Below are positions 1 to 6,410 of a stretch of DNA of 6,622 nt, in pieces (the stretch's first letter is position 1; each line of letters begins with the position of its first letter). Source of the stretch: an uncultured Bacilli bacterium (GTDB lineage: Bacteria; Bacillota_I; Bacilli_A; RF39; UBA660). The stretch is taken from assembly GCA_947630205.1 (NCBI GenBank), contig CANRGW010000074.1:1-6622 (forward strand), read 5' to 3'. The notes below the pieces were generated by a model that ran no database searches, was not told the origin of the DNA, and saw only the letters and a list, made by a program, of their open reading frames with translations. The position numbers and the translations under genes are program-made.

Positions 1-474
1 AAGTTCATCTTCAGAATTAGAGTCTATTTTTAAACTATAATTTTTCTTATTTAAGGCTTCAATATATTGAGTAATATCTTTAATTTCTTTATCTCTTCTT
101 TTGATATATATTATAAACAGAAAAATTAAAAAAGAAATTCCTAATGCTAATATACACAAATTAAAAATTAAAAATTCATGATACTTTTTATCGTTTTCTA
201 ATACTATTGATTTATTTCTTAAACTAATACCATATTTTTTTAATATTTCAGATTTATTAGAACCTTTACTATTTAAAATTTCAACAATTTCTTTTTCTGT
301 TAAATCGGGATATTTTCTTTCTATAGCATCAACAATATTATTAATTTTATTATTAAAATTACTAGTATATATTTGATACTCATATATATTTATTACTAGG
401 AACAATAATAATAAACAAATCGAAAAAATTAAAACTTTAAATAAACATTTTTTTAATTCAATTTTATTCTTCAT
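1..474 (-). CDS. Sensor histidine kinase, N-terminal 158 residues (runs off the window edge)
   Basis: I read this frame from position 474 down to 1; it stays open for 158 codons and starts MKNKIELKKC. Residues about 11-30 form a first membrane helix and about 101-123 a second, enclosing a roughly 70-residue lysine- and asparagine-rich outside loop with the stretch EILKKYGISL. After the second helix comes a linker (KRRDKEIKDI, then TQYIEALNKKNYSL and NSEDEL) of the kind that leads into the dimerisation helix of Firmicutes sensor kinases. The catalytic H-box and ATPase domains would lie beyond position 1, so the kinase call rests on topology, linker and its place after a response regulator. The ATG is the earliest possible start because the codon before it is an in-frame TAG. 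It overlaps the regulator gene by 11 nt with only a weak SD, which suggests translational coupling. Probable role: membrane sensor that phosphorylates the upstream regulator. Confidence 0.85.
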   Translation of the reverse strand, partial: MKNKIELKKCLFKVLIFSICLLLLFLVINIYEYQIYTSNFNNKINNIVDAIERKYPDLTEKEIVEILNSKGSNKSEILKKYGISLRNKSIVLENDKKYHEFLIFNLCILALGISFLIFLFIIYIKRRDKEIKDITQYIEALNKKNYSLKIDSNSEDEL

Positions 475-1120
475 CTATTCTATAACCTATTCCCTTTACC
501 GTTTGAATAATATCTGTTCCTATTTTCTCTCTTATTCTTTTTAAATATACAGTAATTGTATGATCATCAACATAATTTCCGGTCCATTCCCATATTTTAT
601 CAAGAATAACATTTCTATTTACAACTTTTCCTAAATTATTAAAAAGTAAATTTACCAAATTCAATTCCATAGCTGTCAATTCAATTGGTTTTTCTTTTTT
701 ATATAATATTGCTTTATCTAAATTAAAGGTTATATCTTTAACTTTTATTAAACTTTTCTTCTTGGAACGCAACAATACTTTATTTACTCTTGCTTGTAAT
801 TCTCTCGTACTAAATGGTTTGGTTATGTAGTCTTCTGCTCCTACTTCTAAACCTTTAACAATATCATCTTCTTCATCTTTTGCCGTTAAAAAAATAGTTG
901 GTATCTTTAAATCTTTAAGAATATTTTCATATAAATCAAAACCATTTCCATCAGGCAAAGTTATATCAAGAATGATTAAATCAATGTTTTTATTATTCTC
1001 TAAATATTCTTTTGTTTCTTTTATATTAGTTTTAGTTATTAAATGAAGATTATTTTTTTCAAAAGAATAAGCAAGACCTTTGATAATTGATATATTATCT
1101 TCTACTAATAAAACATTCAT
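464..1120 (-). CDS. OmpR/PhoB-family response regulator
   Basis: A complete 218-residue DNA-binding response regulator, the usual length for this family. The receiver domain spans about residues 1-115: acidic pair E7-D8, phosphoacceptor D52 (in LIILDITLPDGNG), switch residue T79 (FLTAKD), Y98 and the conserved lysine K101 (DYITKPF). A winged-helix domain follows at about 122-216, with ELTAMELNLVNLLF, a recognition-helix region near DDHTITVYLKRIREKI and the closing wing VKGIGYRI. Phosphorylation of D52 by the adjacent kinase should drive dimerisation and binding to direct repeats; a matching pair lies at the ABC promoter (4518-4535). The start has a good SD (AGAAAGGA, 8 nt before ATG). The gene follows the permease by 61 nt holding a hairpin and an extended -10 box, so it probably has its own promoter besides read-through. 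The family is certain; the envelope-stress role is inferred from the transporter next door. Confidence 0.96.
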   Translation of the reverse strand: MNVLLVEDNISIIKGLAYSFEKNNLHLITKTNIKETKEYLENNKNIDLIILDITLPDGNGFDLYENILKDLKIPTIFLTAKDEEDDIVKGLEVGAEDYITKPFSTRELQARVNKVLLRSKKKSLIKVKDITFNLDKAILYKKEKPIELTAMELNLVNLLFNNLGKVVNRNVILDKIWEWTGNYVDDHTITVYLKRIREKIGTDIIQTVKGIGYRIDEE

Positions 1121-1143
1121 ATTATTGTTCCTTTCTAATTATA

Positions 1144-1152
1144 ATTATATCA
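1144..1152 (-). promoter_or_regulatory. Extended -10 promoter for the response regulator / kinase pair
   Basis: On the minus strand this reads TGATATAAT, a perfect extended -10 element (TG-n-TATAAT). No convincing -35 box lies 16-18 bp upstream, where the hairpin sits, but extended -10 promoters can work without one. Transcription would start near 1137, giving a leader of about 17 nt that begins at the SD of the regulator gene. This would give a basal supply of regulator and kinase independent of the ABC operon. It is a consensus match only. Confidence 0.55.
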
Positions 1153-1156
1153 TATT

Positions 1157-1181
1157 TTAAAGGAGGCATTGCCTCCTTTAA
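1157..1181 (-). terminator. GC-rich hairpin after the permease gene, probable terminator or attenuator
   Basis: A perfect inverted repeat with an 11-bp stem (arms 1157-1167 and 1171-1181, core AAAGGAGGC / GCCTCCTTT) and a 3-nt loop starts directly after the permease stop codon at 1182. It stands out as GC-rich in AT-rich DNA. The following minus-strand bases are AATATGATAT, not a clean run of T, so termination may be partial and let some transcripts continue into the response regulator. One arm contains GGAGG, but that is far from the next start codon and is unlikely to be a ribosome site. Confidence 0.6.
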
Positions 1182-3803
1182 CTAAATGTTCTCATTTCTA
1201 ATTGTTTCAATTATATTTTGCTTATTTATTTTACTCATTGAATATTTCATTATTAAAATTATAAGGATAAAAACTGTAAAAATGCTAATTAAAATTGCTA
1301 CTATTGGAAAATTATAATTTACTTCATTAAATTTTATATATATCAAATAAGAAATACCTACACCAAGAGAAATTCCTATAAGTAATGCTTTACATCCTAT
1401 AAAAATACTTTCTAATCTTATCATTTTATTAAACTCTTTTTTGGTCATTCCAATTGATTTTAACATAGCAAATTCTTGTCTTCTTAATTCCATATTCGTT
1501 GTAATAGTGTTAAATATATTTGTAATACCTATTAAAGATACAACGATAATAAAACCATATAAGAATATTCCAACTAATGTAAGGAGATTTTCCATAATTT
1601 TTACATTTTCTTCTGAATTATTTAAACTATAAATTTCTTCTTCTAAAGCGTCATCTATCTCATCTTGAAGCAGAGAAGCATTATTTGATTTATAAAATAT
1701 TTGTAATCTTGAAGTATTAGCGATTTTCTCAAATAATTCATCACTTACAAATAACATTTCACCGGGTATACTTTGTAATCCAAAAGGTAATTTTTTAGAA
1801 ATAGCACCTATTTCAAAAGTATAATCTTGACCATTTTCTAAATTACCTTTTATTTTATCATTGATATTATAATCTAATATTTTAAGATTTTCTTGTTTAA
1901 CAATATTTCCTTTGGCATCATATTTCTTTAAATTCTCATGATAATCATAAAGAATTGCTTTATTTTTAATGTTTTCATAATCTATTCCTAATTGTTTAAT
2001 ATATTTCTGATATTGTGTATTTCCTAGAGCATATATTTGAATATATTCTTTTTGTTTTACTTCTTCTAAATTTTTAATATTATTCCAGTTGAGGTATTCT
2101 TTACTATATTTAGGATTTTGAAAAACAAATTCAACATGTCTAATAATTGACGAATTTTCAATATTATCAAAAGTAGTTGTATTGATAAAATTATTTAAGT
2201 TTTCATCTGTAATATTATTACTCGTAAGAGCAAGATTATATTCCAAGTAATCCAATTCTTCTCTTGCATCACTATAAGCCATATTCATAAATCCTGATAA
2301 GCCTATAAAAACAAATACTGACGTAATGATAGAAATAACGGTTGTTCTGTATTTCTTTTTATTTCGTTTTAAATTTTTATATGAAATTTCTCCACCTATA
2401 CCAAATATCTTCTTGATAATTTTAGATGATTTTAATTTTTTTCTATTGATTTTAATACCTGCACTATTTCTTATAGAATCGATTGGAGAAACTTTTGAGG
2501 CTCTATGGGCACTTCTAAAGGCTGAAAAATAAATCGTTACAGTCCCAAGTAAAATAGATACTAATATAGATATCATAGAAAAATTAAATTGCAGTTCAAT
2601 TGCCCCTCCTGTTATAGAACTAAAATAATAATTACTAATTAATACCAAAATAAATGATGCAAGAAAACCAAATAATATACCTAAAGGAATACCAATAAGA
2701 CCTAATACAGTTGCTTCATAAAAAACATTTTTCTTTATTTGTTTTTTGGTTGCTCCAATACTTCGAAGCATGCCATATTGTTTTATTTTCTCTGTAATAG
2801 AAATATCAAAACTATTTTTTATACAAAAGACTGAGGTAAAAATAATAACCATTATAACAATACATAGTACTGCACCTAATCCAACTATTTGACTACTACC
2901 AATCGGATTAATTTCTAAACCAATTAAGTAGTTATTAATAGAAATATCATATTTTGCTTTTTTCATTTCTTCCATATAATTCTCATAAGAAATATTACCT
3001 TTGGTATTGGCTTTAACAAATATATCTTCATCTACTCCTATTATATTGGCAGTAAGTTCATAAGCATTTTTTGTTCCATCTTTAGTATATCTTGCATAAA
3101 TATCAACATATCCAGATAAATTTTCTTCATCAAGATAAGTTATAAAGGTGTAACCAGGAGCAGAATAACTTTCGATATTACTTGCTGGTCTTTCAATAAT
3201 CCCAACAATTTTATAAGTTTTAGAAGATGTAACATTTTCACCTATGTTAGAATATTTATTTTCTTCCAAAGTATCACTCGGTTGAAATGGATTATTTTGT
3301 TTTAACTCTATTCCGTCTTTGTCAGTTCTTTTACCAACATCAAGAGTAATAGTATCTCCAATTTTCAAAACTAACCTTCCATTCGTTTTTAAATGGGTTG
3401 GAATGATAATTTCATTACTATTTTCTGGTAATCTTCCCTGAACTAACTTTATAGATAAATTTTCTAAAGAACTTTTAGAAAAGGCTTTTATAAAAGCATA
3501 AGGTTTATAATCATTTTTTGAAGCAATTTTTGCATAACCAATATTTTTAGATAAATTAAGTTTTTCTATTTCTCTGTTGTTTTTAAAAACATCTATATTT
3601 TCTACGGGAACATCATAATAAGCAACATGAAAATTTCCTTTCTCTCTAGTTTCATATTTAATTAAAGATTTTATTCCGCTTGAATACATAGAAGCAACCG
3701 CTGTAATTAAAGCACTAGATAATATTATTCCTATAATAGTTACAATTGTTCTTTTTTTGTTTAATTTTAAGTTTTTAATTGTTAATTTGTTAAGTAAATT
3801 CAC
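1182..3803 (-). CDS. ABC exporter permease, duplicated FtsX/MacB type
   Basis: An 873-residue membrane protein with two FtsX-type halves. First half: TM1 about 18-40, a large outside domain about 41-305, then three helices about 306-328, 362-390 and 410-430. Second half: TM about 486-506, a second outside domain about 507-735, then three helices about 741-763, 798-823 and 833-853. The halves share an internal repeat after the helix following each outside domain: YGMLRSIGATKKQI (343-356) and FAMLKSIGMTKKEF (about 778-791), the cytoplasmic region that contacts the ATPase. A short motif, SPIDSIRN and IIETIRNE, closes each half. That gives eight helices, unlike the ten of BceB. Such permeases work with MacB/LolD-type ATPases to move or detach amphipathic substrates, often antimicrobial peptides, at the membrane's outer face; substrate unknown here. 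The start is GTG within a GTGA overlap with the ATPase gene, backed by a strong SD. No ATG competes near it. Confidence 0.94.
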   Translation of the reverse strand: MNLLNKLTIKNLKLNKKRTIVTIIGIILSSALITAVASMYSSGIKSLIKYETREKGNFHVAYYDVPVENIDVFKNNREIEKLNLSKNIGYAKIASKNDYKPYAFIKAFSKSSLENLSIKLVQGRLPENSNEIIIPTHLKTNGRLVLKIGDTITLDVGKRTDKDGIELKQNNPFQPSDTLEENKYSNIGENVTSSKTYKIVGIIERPASNIESYSAPGYTFITYLDEENLSGYVDIYARYTKDGTKNAYELTANIIGVDEDIFVKANTKGNISYENYMEEMKKAKYDISINNYLIGLEINPIGSSQIVGLGAVLCIVIMVIIFTSVFCIKNSFDISITEKIKQYGMLRSIGATKKQIKKNVFYEATVLGLIGIPLGILFGFLASFILVLISNYYFSSITGGAIELQFNFSMISILVSILLGTVTIYFSAFRSAHRASKVSPIDSIRNSAGIKINRKKLKSSKIIKKIFGIGGEISYKNLKRNKKKYRTTVISIITSVFVFIGLSGFMNMAYSDAREELDYLEYNLALTSNNITDENLNNFINTTTFDNIENSSIIRHVEFVFQNPKYSKEYLNWNNIKNLEEVKQKEYIQIYALGNTQYQKYIKQLGIDYENIKNKAILYDYHENLKKYDAKGNIVKQENLKILDYNINDKIKGNLENGQDYTFEIGAISKKLPFGLQSIPGEMLFVSDELFEKIANTSRLQIFYKSNNASLLQDEIDDALEEEIYSLNNSEENVKIMENLLTLVGIFLYGFIIVVSLIGITNIFNTITTNMELRRQEFAMLKSIGMTKKEFNKMIRLESIFIGCKALLIGISLGVGISYLIYIKFNEVNYNFPIVAILISIFTVFILIILIMKYSMSKINKQNIIETIRNENI

Positions 3804-4477
3804 GAGTTTACCTCCGGAACAATTTTGCCATCTTCTATTTTAATTATTCTATCAGCAAATTTGGCTATTTCCATATTATGAGTAATCATAATAATTGTTT
3901 GGTTTAACTCTTTATTAGATTTTTTTAGTAATGCAACTATTTCATCGCTTGCTTTGGAATCTAAGTTTCCTGTAGGTTCATCGGCCAGTATTAAAGCCGG
4001 ATTTGTAATTAAGGCTCGGCCTATACTGGTTCTTTGCTGTTGACCTCCCGATAACTCACTGGGAAGATGATTTTTTCTATTTTGTAAACCTAATAAATTC
4101 AACAAATCGTTTAATACTTCTTTATCTACTTTACGATTATCTAAAGCTAGAGGTAAGGTAATGTTTTCTTCAACATTCAAAATAGGTATTAAATTATAAA
4201 ATTGATAAATTAATCCAATTTGTCTTCTTCTAAATATTGCAAGTTTATCATCATCAAAATTATAAATATCTTTTCCATCAATGTAAACTTTACCTGATGT
4301 TGGGCGATCAACTCCTCCAATTAAATGTAAAAGTGTTGATTTTCCACTTCCACTTGCTCCCACAATAGCAACAAATTCTCCTTTTTCTACCGAAAAAGAA
4401 ACATTATCTAAGGCAATTACTTTAGTTGTATCTTTTCCATAAATCTTTGTTAAATTATCGACTTTTAATATTTCCAT
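3800..4477 (-). CDS. ABC exporter ATP-binding protein, MacB/LolD type
   Basis: A complete 225-residue ABC ATPase, normal length for the stand-alone subunits that pair with FtsX-type permeases. All key motifs are intact: Walker A GASGSGKST at 40-48 (K46), Q-loop Q92 in YQFYNLIP, signature LSGGQQQR at 142-149, Walker B LILADE at 162-167 (catalytic E167), D-loop NLDS at 171-174 and switch histidine H200 in ITHN. The EPTGNLDS string and the closely packed Q-loop are typical of the MacB/LolD/YtrE branch. It acts at the inner face of the membrane, hydrolysing ATP to drive the permease encoded immediately downstream, which overlaps it by 4 nt. The ATG at 4477 has a good SD (GAGAGGAG about 8 nt upstream). 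A -10 box and a candidate response-regulator operator lie just upstream, so this is the first gene of the transporter operon. Family assignment is near certain; the exported molecule is not known. Confidence 0.97.
   Translation of the reverse strand: MEILKVDNLTKIYGKDTTKVIALDNVSFSVEKGEFVAIVGASGSGKSTLLHLIGGVDRPTSGKVYIDGKDIYNFDDDKLAIFRRRQIGLIYQFYNLIPILNVEENITLPLALDNRKVDKEVLNDLLNLLGLQNRKNHLPSELSGGQQQRTSIGRALITNPALILADEPTGNLDSKASDEIVALLKKSNKELNQTIIMITHNMEIAKFADRIIKIEDGKIVPEVNS
3810..3815 (-). promoter_or_regulatory. Shine-Dalgarno site that fixes the GTG start of the permease
   Basis: The minus strand reads GGAGGT six nt before the GTG at 3803-3801. The site lies inside the last codons of the ATPase gene (GAG GTA, encoding Glu-Val). 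A perfect SD placed inside coding sequence, combined with the GTGA stop/start overlap, indicates coupled translation that keeps ATPase and permease in step. Confidence 0.85.
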
Positions 4478-4502
4478 ATTGAAAATCTCCTCTCTTTGTA
4501 CA

Positions 4503-4508
4503 ATTATA
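4503..4508 (-). promoter_or_regulatory. -10 box of the ABC transporter operon
   Basis: The minus strand reads a perfect TATAAT. The start of transcription would fall near 4496, giving a leader of about 19 nt that contains the SD of the ATPase gene. The bases 17 bp upstream read CTTAGT, a poor match to TTGACA, as expected for a promoter that needs an activator. The direct repeats at 4518-4535 lie over this weak -35 region. Confidence 0.65.
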
Positions 4509-4517
4509 TTACATTTA

Positions 4518-4535
4518 AAGTTACAACTAAGTTAC
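4518..4535 (-). promoter_or_regulatory. Candidate response-regulator operator: two AAGTTAC direct repeats, 11 bp apart
   Basis: AAGTTAC occurs at 4518-4524 and again, identical, at 4529-4535 (GTAACTT on the transcribed-direction strand), with four bases between them and an 11-bp period. Dimers of OmpR/PhoB-family regulators bind tandem half-sites about one helical turn apart, commonly over a weak -35 region. The inner repeat ends 9 bp upstream of the TATAAT of the ABC operon. An OmpR-family regulator is encoded three genes away in the same module, so it is the natural candidate to bind here. The repeats and spacing are seen directly; which protein binds them is inferred. Confidence 0.6.
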
Positions 4536-4654
4536 TAAAATAAAAATTTTTATAAATTTTAAAAAAAGAAAATTGTTATATGTGAAAGATGAGAGGGGTG
4601 ATAATTTTGAGAGAACTTTTTGATAGAAAATCATGATGAACAAAAATTTTATTC

Positions 4655-5161
4655 TTAAGATATTATAAAAGTAATTGTATTGCAAAGAACACCAATAATG
4701 AACATGATACCAGTAATTAAATCTGTTCTATCTTTTTTTATTTTGTAACGACTTAAAAAAGTTATTGAATTGTAGGCACATAGCAAACTAACAATGGATG
4801 CCATTGATTTATCTTTGAAAAATGAAATAAATATTAAGATTATGGAAAATATAGCCATACCGATAATACCGTATTTCATCGATTTTAAAGTTACTAATTC
4901 TGTTAATTTGATGATGTTTTCTTCGCTCTTTTTTTCTATATCCTTATTTTCAATAAATTCACCGGCAAGTATATCATTAACACTTACTTCTAATATTTCA
5001 CTAAGTGGTTTAAGTAAAGACATATCCATTAAAGATAAACCACGTTCCCATTTACTTACTGCATTTTTGGTAATACCTAGTTTTTCTGCCAATTGCTCTT
5101 GAGTTAGGTTTTGGCTTTTGCGAGCATTTGCAATAAATTTGCCAATTTTTTCTTGGTCCAT
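4655..5161 (-). CDS. XRE-family regulator with C-terminal membrane helices
   Basis: A 168-residue protein with an N-terminal XRE/Cro helix-turn-helix domain (about residues 5-66; LTQEQLAEKLGITKNAVSKW spans the scaffold and recognition helices). A charged linker (70-90) leads to three predicted membrane helices at about 96-114, 119-137 and 147-166. XRE proteins with a small membrane tail are a known Firmicutes type, but their ligands are mostly undescribed. The DNA-binding domain would be held at the inner face of the membrane, so it could link membrane state to transcription. The ATG has a strong SD (AAAGGAG, 7 nt spacing). It sits 177 nt before the ABC operon on the same strand with a promoter between, so it is probably a separate unit; control of the exporter or of itself is possible but not shown. 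I see no clear -35/-10 pair for it, only AT-rich -10-like bases near 5195. Confidence 0.88.
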   Translation of the reverse strand: MDQEKIGKFIANARKSQNLTQEQLAEKLGITKNAVSKWERGLSLMDMSLLKPLSEILEVSVNDILAGEFIENKDIEKKSEENIIKLTELVTLKSMKYGIIGMAIFSIILIFISFFKDKSMASIVSLLCAYNSITFLSRYKIKKDRTDLITGIMFIIGVLCNTITFIIS

Positions 5162-5319
5162 ATTTTTTCTCCTTTCAAAAAAATGATAGCAGTTATATAA
5201 TAATTTTAAAACATACTAAAGGTTTACTTCCGGTTTTGAATGAACAATTTGCTTGGTATTTTCTTATAATCATTTAATTTGTTATTAATAATTTATAAAT
5301 ATTTAAATTTATAGAAACT

Positions 5320-5344
5320 AAAAAAATATACAAAAACTGTATAT
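5320..5344 (-). terminator. Rho-independent terminator after the zinc-finger fragment
   Basis: Arms 5326-5332 and 5338-5344 pair perfectly (minus strand ATATACA / TGTATAT, 7 bp) around a 5-nt loop, followed directly by six T (5325-5320). It begins only 2 nt after the stop codon of the fossil zinc-finger fragment and 72 nt after the stop of the zinc-ribbon gene. The stem is AT-rich with a single G-C pair, so it may be weak, but the stem plus T-run layout is right. It would also separate these genes from the XRE gene. Confidence 0.6.
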
Positions 5345-5346
5345 CT

Positions 5347-5430
5347 TTATTTCCTTGTATAATTGCATTTTGGATAATTGGAACAATCTAAAAATTTTCC
5401 ATATTCATATATATTTTCAATTAATAGTAT
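5347..5430 (-). pseudogene. Fossil 3' end of a gene encoding a topoisomerase-type C4 zinc finger
   Basis: Downstream of the zinc-ribbon gene, in a different minus-strand frame, lies a short open stretch ending at TAA (5349-5347) that encodes NIYEYGKFLDCSNYPKCN followed by YTRK. The G-K-F-L-x-C-S-N-Y-P-K-C-x-Y-T pattern is the second half of the zf-C4_Topoisom domain, found at the C-terminus of type IA topoisomerases and of some nuclease- or NERD-type proteins. Only the second Cys pair remains; the first (CPxCG-like) pair and everything upstream is gone, as the frame closes at TAA 5433-5431 and has no start signal. Its stop codon and adjacent terminator look like a native gene end. It overlaps the stop of the zinc-ribbon gene, so a deletion or insertion seems to have joined the two. 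The motif is clear; the parent protein cannot be told. Confidence 0.7.
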
Positions 5431-6130
5431 TTAAAGTTTGATAAGATTTTGAAACGCTTAATGTAATACTACTATTATCATGAATTATAACTTTTGGATT
5501 TTCAGTTTCTTTATCTTTATCCTTTTCCCATATATTTTTATCATATGTCATTTGAATATCATTTAATTTAATAGTTTTCTCATCTGTTTCTTTAGATCTT
5601 ATTAATTCAAATACAAACGAAAAACTAAATATTATTATCAATGAAAATAATATAGAATTAAATATTATTTTTTTTGGAGGAACTAATTTATCTTGAATAT
5701 AACCTTTTTCAATATTTTTTCTTCTTAAAAAATAAATTAAAAAAAATATCAAAGCTAAAATTAATAAAGCTACTATTTCAACAATATAACTAGAACTTAT
5801 TTTAGATGGTATCTTATCACTTATAAATTTTTGAAAGCCACTAAATCCTTCACTTGTTATAATTAATCCAAAAGTTAGTATTACTAAAAATGCATATGAT
5901 AAAAATTCAACAGTATATGGCATAACATAAATAATAAATGCTACTAAAAGAGCATACCAAATACAGACAGTACTTAATATTAGATTAATTATATTTTTAC
6001 TATATTTTTTTTTAGGTTCAATATTTTTGGATTCAACAATTTTATTTTCTATAATATTAACTGAATGACCACAATTAGGACAAAATTTTTCATTTTCATT
6101 TAACTTGTTTCCACAATTTTTACAATACAT
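5417..6130 (-). CDS. Zinc-ribbon membrane protein of unknown function, probably 3'-truncated
   Basis: The protein opens MYCKNCGNKL and has a zinc ribbon with Cys pairs CxxC and CPNC (residues 6, 9, 20 and 23 when counted from the upstream ATG at 6139), the short-gap zinc-ribbon type common in Firmicutes membrane proteins. A charged linker leads to four predicted helices at about 50-72, 78-95, 117-138 and 159-179, then a soluble tail of about 60 residues (MTYDKNIWEK near 197-206, SITLSVSKSY near 224-233). That tail resembles the opening strands of an extracytoplasmic domain but stops early, where it meets the fossil zinc-finger gene end, so the C-terminus is probably lost. I prefer the ATG at 6130 (237 residues): the GAGG at 6144-6141 leaves 10 nt before it, but only 1 nt before the ATG at 6139. 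A TTGACA promoter lies just upstream. Function unknown. Confidence 0.8.
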   Translation of the reverse strand: MYCKNCGNKLNENEKFCPNCGHSVNIIENKIVESKNIEPKKKYSKNIINLILSTVCIWYALLVAFIIYVMPYTVEFLSYAFLVILTFGLIITSEGFSGFQKFISDKIPSKISSSYIVEIVALLILALIFFLIYFLRRKNIEKGYIQDKLVPPKKIIFNSILFSLIIIFSFSFVFELIRSKETDEKTIKLNDIQMTYDKNIWEKDKDKETENPKVIIHDNSSITLSVSKSYQTLNTIN

Positions 6131-6151
6131 ATTATCCATGCCTCATTTTAA

Positions 6152-6179
6152 TTTTTACATACTTCAATATAAATGTCAA
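6152..6179 (-). promoter_or_regulatory. Promoter of the zinc-ribbon gene
   Basis: The minus strand shows a perfect -35 TTGACA (6179-6174), a 16-bp spacer and a -10-like TAAAAA (6157-6152). Transcription would begin near 6145, at or just before the GAGG ribosome site (6144-6141). That leaves almost no leader for the ATG at 6139 and about 15 nt for the ATG at 6130, which supports the shorter protein. The -35 is convincing; the -10 matches at four of six positions. Confidence 0.5.
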
Positions 6180-6227
6180 TGATTTTTTTTTGGAGATATA
6201 TCCGTTTATTTTTTAGTATTTTTATTT

Positions 6228-6410
6228 CTAATTCTTTTTTAAATTTTCTTGCATTTCTTCATTAACATCAATTTTAAATGGGTGCTTAGGAAAATCATCA
6301 ATATCTCTTAATGATATATTAACAATTTTTTCTAACTTCTCTGCGTCTCTTTCTTCTTAAGTTGTAAAAAAATCATATACTGATGGTAGGTACATTTTTC
6401 TCTCTTTCAT
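6228..6410 (-). pseudogene. parB: ParB/Spo0J-like partition protein, broken remnant
   Basis: From ATG 6410 (SD AAAGGAGGT, 6427-6419) the frame encodes MKERKMYLPSVYDFF and TT, then a TAA at codon 18 (6359-6357), then continues in frame with EERDAEKLEKIVNISL, RDIDDFPKHPFKID and VNEEMQE before ending at TAG (6230-6228). The order 'short N-terminus, EERD, then I-x-x-I-x-D-F-P-x-H-P-F-K, then EEMQE' matches the start of ParB-type proteins of plasmids and integrative elements, whose core ParB domain begins at the HPFK region. The premature stop looks like a single GAA-to-TAA change, since relatives carry a Glu run here. After about codon 55 the similarity ends, so the rest of the ParB fold is deleted. 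It follows a ParA remnant, the normal pair order. The family call rests on remembered family patterns, not a search. Confidence 0.7.

Noticed and set aside
1441..1632. Plus-strand open frame inside the permease gene
   Set aside because: Its peptide is the antisense shadow of the second FtsX half; no ribosome site, and the minus frame is clearly coding.
2326..2532. Plus-strand open frame inside the permease gene
   Set aside because: Antisense of the region between the two permease halves; hydrophobic composition follows from AT-rich antisense DNA.
4543..4560. AT-only inverted repeat (AAAATTT / AAATTTT) between the XRE and ABC genes
   Set aside because: No G-C pair and only a 7-bp stem; expected by chance in such AT-rich intergenic DNA, so not called a terminator.
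4888..4894. A further AAGTTAC, inside the XRE gene
   Set aside because: It stands alone: the position 11 bp on reads differently, and it is inside coding sequence away from any promoter. Probably chance.
4794..5102. Plus-strand 102-codon open frame opposite the XRE gene
   Set aside because: The minus strand has an intact helix-turn-helix protein with a strong SD; the plus frame shows no domain and no ribosome site.
5417..5419. Idea that TGA encodes Trp here, so the zinc-ribbon gene would continue
   Set aside because: Tryptophans in the regulator and XRE genes use TGG, TGA ends the ATPase within a standard GTGA overlap, and reading through 5417 does not enter the zinc-finger frame.
6148..6250. 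Open minus-strand stretch of about 30 codons (KKELEIKILKNKR...) after the parB remnant
   Set aside because: No start or ribosome site, lysine/isoleucine-rich as random AT-rich DNA gives, and it overlaps the TTGACA promoter. I cannot assign it to a gene.
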